Source: JACQSU01 sp964359785 (GTDB lineage Archaea; Nanobdellota; Nanobdellia; Woesearchaeales; JAGWAF01). From it: 20,547 bases of DNA. Of the stretch, positions 14,099 to 20,470 are shown in pieces. A model generated the notes under the pieces. The model was not told where the DNA came from, ran no database searches, and saw only the letters and a program-made list of their open reading frames with translations. The stretch is taken from contig CAYHWL010000011.1 of NCBI GenBank assembly GCA_964359785.1, forward strand, positions 1 to 20,547, in the 5' to 3' direction. The position numbers and the translations under genes were made by a program. Every line of letters begins with the position of its first letter. The first letter of the stretch is position 1.

Positions 14099-14719
14099 AT
14101 GACAAAATGGAGCGTATACTCGGAATTTGAAGGCGAAAAACTCCGCAGAATGCATCAAGGAAGAGTGCGACGGCTAAGAGGATTACTACGCCTCTTCACG
14201 AAAGTGGGACTAACCGCAAATATGATAACAGTCACATCGCTCGTCTTAGGACTGCTATTTATCCCGACAATAATCTATTCATATCCACTTGCGATATTTG
14301 TGCTAGTCTTCCATTGTCTTCTGGACGGATTGGACGGCCCGCTTGCGACATACCAGAAGAAAGCCTCGAACCAAGGGATGCTACTTGATTTCACAGCTGA
14401 TCTAGTCGGGATCTCATCTGTGATAATTGGACTTGCGATCACCGGCTATATGGATGCCATATTGGCCAGCGTATTCTTGGCACTCAACACAACAATACTG
14501 TTCTACAGCTTGATACAGACCATAATGGGAGTGAAACAGACATTCGGATTCAAACCAAGATGGTGGATATATGGAGCAGTGATAGGACTCTACGTCGTTG
14601 AAAGCGTGACTCACATCAAGATCAATGTGATCCCCGCATTCACACTGCTAAGCTGTGCGGTCATGGTCGTCTGCGGCACGTTCGACTTCCTGCGCATCTA
14701 CCGTCACGCAAACCTTTAA
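14099..14719 (+). CDS. CDP-alcohol phosphatidyltransferase family protein
   Basis: The 206-residue integral membrane enzyme should transfer a phospho-archaeol (or other CDP-activated) group onto an alcohol such as inositol phosphate, serine or glycerol phosphate. The family motif Dx2DGx2ARx8Gx3Dx3D is present as DGLDGPLAT...G...D...D, with Asp76, Asp79, Ala83, Gly93, Asp97 and Asp101, but the Arg is Thr84. Five or six membrane helices follow from about 40. It sits 18 nt after the ligase stop with AAGGAG upstream, so it is probably cotranscribed with lig. carS at 18273 makes the CDP-archaeol such enzymes use. The headgroup cannot be assigned. Confidence 0.85.
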   Translation: MTKWSVYSEFEGEKLRRMHQGRVRRLRGLLRLFTKVGLTANMITVTSLVLGLLFIPTIIYSYPLAIFVLVFHCLLDGLDGPLATYQKKASNQGMLLDFTADLVGISSVIIGLAITGYMDAILASVFLALNTTILFYSLIQTIMGVKQTFGFKPRWWIYGAVIGLYVVESVTHIKINVIPAFTLLSCAVMVVCGTFDFLRIYRHANL

Positions 14720-14722
14720 AAG
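14715..14722 (+). promoter_or_regulatory. TATA box of tRNA-Arg
   Basis: TTTAAAAG overlaps the stop codon of the preceding gene and is centred 29 nt before the tRNA. Confidence 0.5.
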
Positions 14723-14747
14723 AGGCCGACGGTAACCGTTCTTTAGT

Positions 14748-14819
14748 GCCCTATTAGTCTAGTGGATAGGATACAACCCTGCGGAGGTTGTGACCCGAGT
14801 TCGAACCTCGGATAGGGCG
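14748..14819 (+). tRNA. tRNA-Arg (anticodon GCG)
   Basis: This is a complete cloverleaf. Acceptor GCCCTAT pairs with ATAGGGC and the discriminator is G. The anticodon stem CAACC/GGTTG encloses CTGCGGA, giving anticodon GCG, which reads CGC/CGU. The T-arm is CCGAG-TTCGAAC-CTCGG. The trailer carries an inverted copy of the T-arm/acceptor 3' strand. Confidence 0.96.
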
Positions 14820-14849
14820 TCGAGCGAAGCGAGACGACCTATCCGAGGT
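14805..14849 (+). repeat. inverted repeat joining the tRNA-Arg 3' end and its trailer
   Basis: ACCTCGGATAGG (14805-14816, inside the tRNA) pairs perfectly with CCTATCCGAGGT (14838-14849). After one G/A mismatch the stem continues with CGTC/GACG around an 11-nt loop containing GCGAAGC. Confidence 0.85.
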
Positions 14850-14881
14850 CAACAAAATATCAATTTTGTCACTACCTCGGA
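14842..14881 (+). repeat. second, competing hairpin in the tRNA-Arg trailer
   Basis: TCCGAGGT (14842-14849) also pairs perfectly with ACCTCGGA (14874-14881). That pairing encloses an inner hairpin ACAAAAT-ATCA-ATTTTGT (14852-14869). The middle segment can therefore pair with the tRNA or with this downstream copy, but not with both. Confidence 0.75.
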
Positions 14882-14953
14882 AGAGAGTATTACATTGAAT
14901 CAGGGTTACATTTATATGAACAAAGAAGTGTGTTTTTACCTAGAGGTGCGAAC

Positions 14954-15193
14954 ATGACTGGACAAACAGAAGTGCAAATGCTGATTGCAGGACAAGAATC
15001 CCTCGAATGGTTCAATACACACATTGTCGCGATAAGAAGACAGTACAACAATAAATTTGTAGCCCTAGAAGATAAGCAGATTATAGACTTTGATTCTAAT
15101 CTTGACACATTGATGGAACGCCTTCTGATGAAAAAAATCGATCTTTCTTCGGTCATGGTTGAGTTTATCAGCGAGATAAAGAAAGTACTATGA
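14954..15193 (+). CDS. DUF5678-like small protein
   Basis: This is a 79-residue soluble protein. The region EWFNTHIVAIRRQYNNKFVALEDKQIIDFDSNLDTLMERL resembles the DUF5678 pattern (a helix, then a K-F-V-A-L strand and a D-x-L helix). Function is unknown. The start is set by the Shine-Dalgarno GAGGTG (14943-14948); the TATA box is CATTTATATG (about 14909-14918). A GTG at 14930 is in frame but less likely. The stop overlaps the next start as ATGA, so it is translationally coupled to the retropepsin-like gene. Such two-gene pairing recalls an antitoxin/effector arrangement, but that is inference. Confidence 0.7.
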   Translation: MTGQTEVQMLIAGQESLEWFNTHIVAIRRQYNNKFVALEDKQIIDFDSNLDTLMERLLMKKIDLSSVMVEFISEIKKVL

Positions 15194-15639
15194 AAGACAG
15201 AATCCCCCTCCAAATCATCGATAATAGACTGACACTTGCGGCAGTCATAGACTGTGATAGCCTTCGAATCCATAAGAAATTGGTGCAATTTGTAGTCGAT
15301 ACAGGCAGCCAAGCATCATTTCTAAGCCCAAAAGAAGCACAAAGACTGCAAATCGCCCTCCAAGAGAAAAAACGGTCAGGAGAAGTTGAACTCGCAGGAT
15401 CATTATTCCACCAAGTTGATTTACCAGAGACAAAGTTCACATTGTTATCCGACCACAGAACTCCTGTGGTTATCAAAGTGAAGATATCCGCATTAAGAAC
15501 ACCAAAAACTAAAGAAGAAAAGATTCTACAGGCCTCCACCTTGCCGTCTTTACTCGGGATAGACTTCTTGAGGCAGACAAAACTGTCCTTGCATGTCATT
15601 ATGCATGAAGAAATGGCCTATCTGGAATGCGATGAGTGA
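15190..15639 (+). CDS. retropepsin-like (clan AA) aspartic protease
   Basis: The 149-residue product has the single-lobe retropepsin pattern. The catalytic motif is VQFVVDTGSQASFLSPKEA (Asp37-Thr-Gly), and the second hallmark hydrophobic-Gly is in SLLGIDFLRQTKLSL near residue 122. These proteins act as homodimers, each chain giving one Asp. The target is unknown. The gene overlaps the upstream DUF5678-like gene by 4 nt (ATGA), indicating coupled expression and perhaps a partner relation. It is convergent with the Hel308-like gene across a 46-nt AT-rich gap. Confidence 0.8.
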   Translation: MKDRIPLQIIDNRLTLAAVIDCDSLRIHKKLVQFVVDTGSQASFLSPKEAQRLQIALQEKKRSGEVELAGSLFHQVDLPETKFTLLSDHRTPVVIKVKISALRTPKTKEEKILQASTLPSLLGIDFLRQTKLSLHVIMHEEMAYLECDE

Positions 15640-15685
15640 CCATTTAAACCCAACTTTGAAATAATAAGTTTATTGGAATAAGTAT

Positions 15686-17269
15686 TCAAAAGCCAGTGTC
15701 GAATCTCGCAAGACCAAACTGACCTTTACGCTTGCCTTGCTTGGGGATATCGGGAGTCTTCTCTCCCACTTGCTCTTTGAGCGAAAGGGCGACTTTCAAG
15801 CCTACAAGCTGGCGGAGCATAGTCAAGTCGACGCGCTTGACATCTGCAATGGATTGGATCTTATTTGCGAAAAGCTTCCTTGCCCTGACACGACCGATGT
15901 TGCGGAACTTGACAAGAGGAACAAGCTCATCTTTGACACCATTCTTGAGACGAATCCTCGCGCGATTAATCTCGCTTAAGATCTTCTTGTCGGTGTTGAG
16001 GACCCGCCCCATCTCGATTAGACAACGAAAAAGCCACTGTGCGATATCCAGCTTATTTCTCGTCTCACCAGGACGCACATCATAAGTGTCCAACAAATAC
16101 TGTTCGGTGTTCTCTTCCATCCAATCATGGAACATGCAAGCGGTCTTGACCGCATCAAGGAACTCCTCATAATCAGGATCATAAAGAGACGGCTCGCTAA
16201 CAAGCAGATTAGGCATGTGCTCAAGGCTCTTTTGTGCAATAGTATCCCACTCCTTGGTCTTGACATGGAGAAGAGGGAACATCTCTTTTGTAGTGCAGAT
16301 GAGATGCACGCAACCAAAAGGGGTCAAGGTGACCTCTCTTGCGCGGTCAAGAGACGTGACAAAACCGTGGGCAGTGAGGGGATCAAGATAGAGCTCGCTC
16401 ACACGCATCCCCAGAGAAGTGGCTTTGTAGACCTCATTCCCAACCTCATCGGCAGACACAAAATCCGATGATCGCGGACCGCCCACTTTCTTCACAAAAA
16501 GCCACCCCTCCAGATTGGCCAATTGCTGTTCTAGGATATTCTGAAGCTCACCTAGGTCACGGTACTGGTGAGCCCAAAAAGTCTTCTTGAAAAAATTCAT
16601 GATCTCCACTTTCGAAGAGACAAAATCACCCGCAAGAAGAGAGAGCAGATACATCCGGAGCGCCGGCTCCGCGGCAAGCTTCGAGTAGATCTCTTCGGGC
16701 GCGCCCAAAACATACCTCCTGTATATCTCGTCTTTCTCCGACTCTGATTTGGCGATACAGATGCCTTCCCCCACATTATCAAAACTCGGACGACCAGCAC
16801 GACCGATCATCTGCTGATATTCCAATATGGGGATCGGGACCATACCATAATTGCCATCGAAACGCTTGAGATCCTTGATTATGCTACGATACGCCGGAAG
16901 ATCGACGCCAGCGGCAAGAGTCGGTGTAGCACAGATTATGCGGATATTGCCATCACGGAAATTATCTTCTATCAACTCCCGCTGTCTTGGATGGAGACCA
17001 GAATGATGGAATGCCGTCCCGGCACGGATACATCCTGCAAGCCTTGCGCACTGATGAGTAGGCTGGCTCAAGACACCAAGAATCTTACGCGCAAGCTCAT
17101 TTTGGGCCTCGTTGCCCTTCTTGATATACTTGGCGATATCCTCCGCTTGCTTCTCAGCAGACTTTTTCGTATTGACAAACACAAGAGCCTGTTTCTTCTT
17201 ATCCAAAGTATCCGCAATAAGGTTGAGAAAACTATCCCTAGTCTTTTGAGCAATAAGCGCGGTCTCCAT
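15686..17269 (-). CDS. Hel308/Ski2-like helicase lacking the first RecA domain
   Basis: The 527-residue product matches Hel308 from the second RecA lobe onward. Motif IV is ALVFVNTKKSAE (28-39), then AFHHSGLHPRQRELIEDNF, motif V ATPTLAAGVDLPA (114-126) and motif VI QMIGRAGRP (153-161). The winged-helix and ratchet domains follow, then a C-terminal helix-hairpin-helix (VPLVKFRNIGRVRARKLF). Family members are about 700 residues and begin with the lobe carrying Walker A and the DExH box; those about 200 residues are absent. The start is genuine: a TATA box (17292-17299) is 27 nt upstream, and upstream DNA holds tRNA genes on the other strand. It cannot hydrolyse ATP alone, so it may pair with a separately encoded lobe or act as a DNA-binding factor. 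The tail QFGLARF resembles a PCNA-binding motif. Confidence 0.9.
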   Translation of the reverse strand: METALIAQKTRDSFLNLIADTLDKKKQALVFVNTKKSAEKQAEDIAKYIKKGNEAQNELARKILGVLSQPTHQCARLAGCIRAGTAFHHSGLHPRQRELIEDNFRDGNIRIICATPTLAAGVDLPAYRSIIKDLKRFDGNYGMVPIPILEYQQMIGRAGRPSFDNVGEGICIAKSESEKDEIYRRYVLGAPEEIYSKLAAEPALRMYLLSLLAGDFVSSKVEIMNFFKKTFWAHQYRDLGELQNILEQQLANLEGWLFVKKVGGPRSSDFVSADEVGNEVYKATSLGMRVSELYLDPLTAHGFVTSLDRAREVTLTPFGCVHLICTTKEMFPLLHVKTKEWDTIAQKSLEHMPNLLVSEPSLYDPDYEEFLDAVKTACMFHDWMEENTEQYLLDTYDVRPGETRNKLDIAQWLFRCLIEMGRVLNTDKKILSEINRARIRLKNGVKDELVPLVKFRNIGRVRARKLFANKIQSIADVKRVDLTMLRQLVGLKVALSLKEQVGEKTPDIPKQGKRKGQFGLARFDTGF

Positions 17270-17291
17270 GAATGAGACTTGCGAGGACGCC

Positions 17292-17299
17292 TTTTAAAA
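17292..17299 (-). promoter_or_regulatory. TATA box of the truncated Hel308 gene
   Basis: The palindromic TTTTAAAA is centred about 26 nt before the ATG at 17269. It shows that the short reading frame has its own promoter. Confidence 0.65.
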
Positions 17300-17313
17300 G
17301 GTTTAGAAGGGGT

Positions 17314-17324
17314 GTCTAGTGCGA
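17314..17324 (-). promoter_or_regulatory. operator-like motif upstream of the truncated Hel308 gene
   Basis: GTCTAGTGCGA (plus-strand reading) is identical over 11 bp to the motif at 2698-2708 and, as there, is separated from the TATA box by 14 bp. Confidence 0.5.
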
Positions 17325-17365
17325 GAGCAAAACAGACTTTCTTATCAGAGCGCTAAATCGTGACA

Positions 17366-17373
17366 TTTATAAA
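17366..17373 (+). promoter_or_regulatory. TATA box of the tRNA-Asn/tRNA-Ile unit
   Basis: TTTATAAA lies about 32 nt before tRNA-Asn. No further TATA box is seen before tRNA-Ile or the dph2 fragment, so all may be one transcript. Confidence 0.5.
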
Positions 17374-17401
17374 TCACCTGCAAAATCTTCCTCGATATCC
17401 T

Positions 17402-17474
17402 GCCCCAGTAGCTCAGTCGGTAGAGCGTACCGCTGTTAACGGTAAGGTCGGCAGTTCGAGTCTGCCCTGGGGCG
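17402..17474 (+). tRNA. tRNA-Asn (anticodon GTT)
   Basis: Acceptor GCCCCAG pairs with CTGGGGC and the discriminator is G. Anticodon stem TACCG/CGGTA has loop CTGTTAA, giving anticodon GTT. The T-arm is GGCAG-TTCGAGT-CTGCC. No intron. Confidence 0.96.
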
Positions 17475-17477
17475 TCC

Positions 17478-17504
17478 TCATCGACAGAGAAAATCTATCG
17501 ATGA
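17478..17504 (+). repeat. hairpin in the spacer between tRNA-Asn and tRNA-Ile
   Basis: TCATCGA pairs with TCGATGA, and after one mismatch AGA pairs with TCT around a GAAAA loop. It may guide processing of the dicistronic precursor. Confidence 0.5.
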
Positions 17505-17510
17505 CCATTA

Positions 17511-17584
17511 GACCCCGTAGCTTAGTCTGGTGGAGTGCCCGACTGATAATCGGGTGGTCCGGAGTTCAAATCTCCGCGGGGTCA
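17511..17584 (+). tRNA. tRNA-Ile (anticodon GAT)
   Basis: Acceptor GACCCCG pairs with CGGGGTC and the discriminator is A. Anticodon stem CCCGA/TCGGG has loop CTGATAA, giving anticodon GAT. The T-arm is CGGAG-TTCAAAT-CTCCG. It ends 4 nt before the ATG of the dph2 fragment. Confidence 0.96.
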
Positions 17585-17588
17585 TACC

Positions 17589-17864
17589 ATGCCAGCAACG
17601 ATTACGGAGTCCATCTATGACCTTGAACTAGCACGGGCAGTCGAAAAGATAAATGCCAAGAAAGCACAGACCGTCGGGATCCAATTGCCAGACGGACTAA
17701 AGATGTATGCCCAAGAAATCTGCGATGAACTTAATTCCAAAACTGGAGCGTGCGTCGTGATATGGGCTGGAAGTCATTTTGGAGCATGTGATATGGCAAT
17801 GGACATGGATCGCATCGGAGTAGACCTCTTGATCGCATGGGGACACAGCGAATGGACCTACTGA
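17589..17864 (+). pseudogene. dph2: N-terminal fragment of Dph2 (diphthamide synthase)
   Basis: The 91 residues match the first domain of archaeal Dph2: YDLELARAVEKI, VGIQLPDGLKMYAQEI, the first conserved cysteine in GSHFGACDMA, and DLLIAWGHSEW. Dph2 is normally about 320-350 residues with three such domains, each giving one Cys to the 4Fe-4S cluster that makes the carboxypropyl radical on EF-2. Here the frame stops at TGA 17864 right after the GHS block, and the following DNA encodes an unrelated membrane protein. Two cysteines and the rest of the enzyme are missing, so it cannot work alone. There is no separate promoter; it would be transcribed with the tRNAs. Confidence 0.8.
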
Positions 17865-18307
17865 CTTATAGCACAGTGCTGCTACTTAGCGCCATGGGCC
17901 CCATAGGGGGCATGCTAGTCGGATATTATAGCCGAGAAGAACTAATAATCGAGATACGCTACATCCGAATCGGAGAAGCGCTTGTGCTTGGGACGATATT
18001 TGGGATGGTCCTTTTCACACGGATGCATGAGCCTAGCATGATCGCCGCATTGGTCAGCGCTGCGCTAATCGCAATCGCGCAATACCGGATCACCCAAGAC
18101 ATGATATGGTGGGGAGTGGGGGGGATCCTATTTGGGATATCTAGCGTCACACCTGAATTCACCTCCATCGCAAGCCTCATATTCATCTATGGGATACTAT
18201 ATGGATCCCGTCAATACCAATCTTGGAAAAAAATCGGAGCGACCTGCGTCTTGTATCTGACCGCAGGAATGATCATTCCAATCCTAGCAGGGAGCCTAAC
18301 CATTTGA
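17852..18307 (+). CDS. polytopic membrane protein of unknown function
   Basis: This 151-residue very hydrophobic protein has about five membrane helices (starting at 5-22, 41-56, 63-80, 86-102 and 132-150). The first helix is followed by the conserved-looking GYYSREELIIEIRYI, reminiscent of small archaeal membrane proteins with a short 'PEEL'-type cytoplasmic segment; not otherwise recognised. The start overlaps the end of the dph2 fragment by 13 nt, suggesting translational coupling or deletion of intervening DNA. An in-frame ATG at 17837 is an alternative. No TATA box lies at the usual distance. The last 35 nt overlap carS convergently. Confidence 0.7.
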   Translation: MDLLTYSTVLLLSAMGPIGGMLVGYYSREELIIEIRYIRIGEALVLGTIFGMVLFTRMHEPSMIAALVSAALIAIAQYRITQDMIWWGVGGILFGISSVTPEFTSIASLIFIYGILYGSRQYQSWKKIGATCVLYLTAGMIIPILAGSLTI

Positions 18308-18791
18308 TCAAAACATGACCAAGCGCGCAGACGAGAATCAATTCTAGAGAAAGGATCCAACCAGGAAAGTAAATAGGCGCGACAAAAAGAAGGGCGCCTA
18401 GGGTATAGTCGATCTGGTCGTAAGGAACCCAAGAACTGCCAGGAGATCTCCCCAATCTCCGTTTGATGAAACTTTTCGCCAAATCCCCAATGATAGCCCC
18501 AAGACCGATCACTGCACCTATGAGAAGACCGCTATTAGAGTCTACAAAAAGCCAATCTTTTGGGCTAAAAGAATACTGCAGGAATCCTATCAAAGCACCT
18601 GTGATGACAGCTAGAAAAAGCCCACGCCAAGTCTTGTTGCTGCCAAAGAGCGGATTACCCTTGAATGTCTTGCCGCCGTCAAGTGGAATCGCCAACCAGG
18701 GAAATATCGGCTTCCAGATGACGGGAGCCATATTGGCAAAATAAGCAGGGACAAGAAAATACGCAACCTTGAGCAGATCGACAAATACCAT
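18273..18791 (-). CDS. carS: CDP-archaeol synthase
   Basis: The 172-residue membrane enzyme transfers CMP from CTP to digeranylgeranylglyceryl phosphate, making the activated precursor of archaeal polar lipids. Family blocks are LDGGKTFKGNPLFGSNKTWRG (about 38-58), GAVIGLGAIIGDLAKSFIKRRLGR (93-116) and WVPYDQIDYTLGALL (121-135), set among about five membrane helices; length is normal. Three consecutive ATGs occur (18797, 18794, 18791). The last is chosen because it is 27.5 nt from the shared TATA box at 18816-18821. It is divergent from a PAP2-family gene and feeds enzymes such as the one at 14099. Confidence 0.93.
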   Translation of the reverse strand: MVFVDLLKVAYFLVPAYFANMAPVIWKPIFPWLAIPLDGGKTFKGNPLFGSNKTWRGLFLAVITGALIGFLQYSFSPKDWLFVDSNSGLLIGAVIGLGAIIGDLAKSFIKRRLGRSPGSSWVPYDQIDYTLGALLFVAPIYFPGWILSLELILVCALGHVLIKWLGSLLGLE

Positions 18792-18815
18792 CATCATCCA
18801 ACAATCACAAAAGCA

Positions 18816-18821
18816 TTATAA
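18816..18821. promoter_or_regulatory. single palindromic TATA box shared by divergent carS and PAP2 genes
   Basis: TTATAA is centred at 18818.5. That is 27.5 nt from the carS ATG (18791, minus) and 26.5 nt from the PAP2-family ATG (18845, plus). No second TATA box is seen in the 53-nt gap. Confidence 0.6.
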
Positions 18822-18844
18822 ACCTAACCCCTGCAAAAGAGGCG

Positions 18845-19237
18845 ATGAACCTGGCAATCCACACCTTACTCATCGGCCTGTGCGCACATACAGCCTCATC
18901 GCTCCTCAAATGCAAGACGAACCGCAGTTGGAGGGCATATTTCACCGACGGCGGCAAACCCAGCGCACACAGCGCGGCAGTGAGCGGCATCGCTTGCGGG
19001 ATCTATCTGATGGAAGGATTGACAAACACTTTTGTGCTAGCGCTCATATTCGCTTTAGTCACAATCCACGACGCGGTCCATGTGCGAGGGGAAGTCGGAA
19101 AACACGCACGGGCGCTCAACAGACTGGACAAGAAAAACCATCTGACCGAAAAAATCGGACACACATGGAAAGAAGCGGTAGAAGGAGTCATGCTTGGCAT
19201 AGCAATCGCTGTCATCTACAAAATAATCTTCTTATGA
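18845..19237 (+). CDS. divergent PAP2-family (DUF212) membrane protein
   Basis: The 130-residue product matches the divergent PAP2/YuiD-like family. TDGGKPSAHSAAVSGI (about 37-52) carries the phosphatase-like PSxHS motif, VTIHDAVHVRGEVGKHARALNRL follows, and the C-terminal block is KIGHTWKEAVEGVMLGI. There are about four membrane helices. The family resembles lipid phosphate phosphatases, but activity is mostly undefined; pairing with carS suggests a role in isoprenoid or archaeal lipid phosphate metabolism. The TATA box is 27 nt upstream. It ends 6 nt inside the convergent MFS gene. Confidence 0.85.
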   Translation: MNLAIHTLLIGLCAHTASSLLKCKTNRSWRAYFTDGGKPSAHSAAVSGIACGIYLMEGLTNTFVLALIFALVTIHDAVHVRGEVGKHARALNRLDKKNHLTEKIGHTWKEAVEGVMLGIAIAVIYKIIFL

Positions 19238-20440
19238 ATAGATATTGGGATCATCTTTTCTAAGCCTGACAAAGCAGTAGATGCCACCTGCGAAAAAGAA
19301 TGCTAAAGAAACAAGAGCATAAGAATACCCCAAAGAGGACCCTGCGATGAACCCGAATATTATCGGACCCAGAACCCCGCTGAATTTATCAGAGAGCTCC
19401 TCAAAACCAAAATATTCGCCGACTTTTCGGCCGGGAGCAAGATCTAGCAGCAACGGCCTACGCGCAGTCCAAATAGCCCCCATACCCGCACCGCCAAGAC
19501 ATGCCCCGATCGTGAAGATAGAAGAATCATCAATTGAGTAAATCATCAAGATCAACGAGAGTATCCAGACCACGCCACTAGATATCATGACCTTCCTTGG
19601 ACCATAATTATCGGATAATGGACCAGCCATAAACGCACCGATCGCCGCGGCGATCGCCAGCGCAGGGTAGACCCCAAAAAGAAACGCTGGAATACTCATG
19701 TGAACCTCCTGTCTCGCATATAACCCCAGAAAGATAATCGCCGCGCTAATCGCGTTAGAATAATAGAAACTGCCGCATAGGAGATACCAGACCTCCCTGT
19801 CCTTTGGAAGAGACACAGCAGTAGACGCCACTTCCTTGATCGTGGCTTGGACACTCAAAGAGAACACCCTTGTCTTCTCATGCCAAAAAACGACGAAGAG
19901 GGGGATTGAAAACACAAAGAAGAATGCCGCAGTGGCAAGGATAGCATATGTGACCCCCAAAGGAGATTCGAGGCCAATTTTTCCAGCCGCCAAGAAAACG
20001 ACCAAGATAGACGCCAGCGTGCCAAAATAGCCCAGAGACACCCCTTGGCCGCTTGTCATGCCCCGATTCTTCTTGGATATATCAGGCAAAAAAGAGTTGT
20101 AGACCACAAGACAGGAATGATATGCGAAGTTGGCCACAAACCCACAGAAAACCGCGAACGCAAGACCAAAATAGGGAGTCAAAATCATGGAAACTATACA
20201 CAGAAGAGTGAAGGAGAATAAGATCATGGTCTTACGCCCAGTGATATCACAAAAGACGCCTATCAGAGGAACAAGAAAACCTACAGCAAGCATCGAGAGG
20301 CCAAATGTCAGACCAACAACATATTCTGGTGCGCCAAAGAGCGCCTTGATAAGAAAAGGGAAGAAAACAGTCACATACATCGCAGAGAAAGCAGTATTCG
20401 CAAAATCGTACAACATCCATGCCCAGACACGCAGTGACAT
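19232..20440 (-). CDS. MFS transporter, Atg22/UMF1-like
   Basis: The 402-residue transporter has twelve predicted membrane helices. The N-terminus MSLRVWAWMLYDFANTAFSAMY matches the W-x-x-Y-D-x-A-N-[ST]-A-F signature of the UMF1/Atg22 branch of the major facilitator superfamily. The loop 2-3 motif appears as GVFCDITGRKTMIL and its half-repeat as GPLSDNYGPRKVMI. Members may export amino acids or other small metabolites; the substrate is not predictable. A TTG at 20455 is in frame, but the TATA box at 20461-20470 is 25 nt from ATG 20440. Confidence 0.9.
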   Translation of the reverse strand: MSLRVWAWMLYDFANTAFSAMYVTVFFPFLIKALFGAPEYVVGLTFGLSMLAVGFLVPLIGVFCDITGRKTMILFSFTLLCIVSMILTPYFGLAFAVFCGFVANFAYHSCLVVYNSFLPDISKKNRGMTSGQGVSLGYFGTLASILVVFLAAGKIGLESPLGVTYAILATAAFFFVFSIPLFVVFWHEKTRVFSLSVQATIKEVASTAVSLPKDREVWYLLCGSFYYSNAISAAIIFLGLYARQEVHMSIPAFLFGVYPALAIAAAIGAFMAGPLSDNYGPRKVMISSGVVWILSLILMIYSIDDSSIFTIGACLGGAGMGAIWTARRPLLLDLAPGRKVGEYFGFEELSDKFSGVLGPIIFGFIAGSSLGYSYALVSLAFFFAGGIYCFVRLRKDDPNIYS

Positions 20441-20460
20441 CGCGAGGAAACCCAAAACAT

Positions 20461-20470
20461 TCTATATAAG
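20461..20470 (-). promoter_or_regulatory. TATA box of the MFS gene
   Basis: CTTATATAGA on the minus strand is 25 nt before ATG 20440. A separate plus-strand TATA-like element (CTTTAAATAT, about 20477-20486) points to a gene starting beyond the window. Confidence 0.55.

Noticed and set aside
14805..14881. Integrative element attachment sites at tRNA-Arg
   Set aside because: The direct copy of the tRNA 3' end is only 8 bp (14874-14881) and no integrase gene is nearby.
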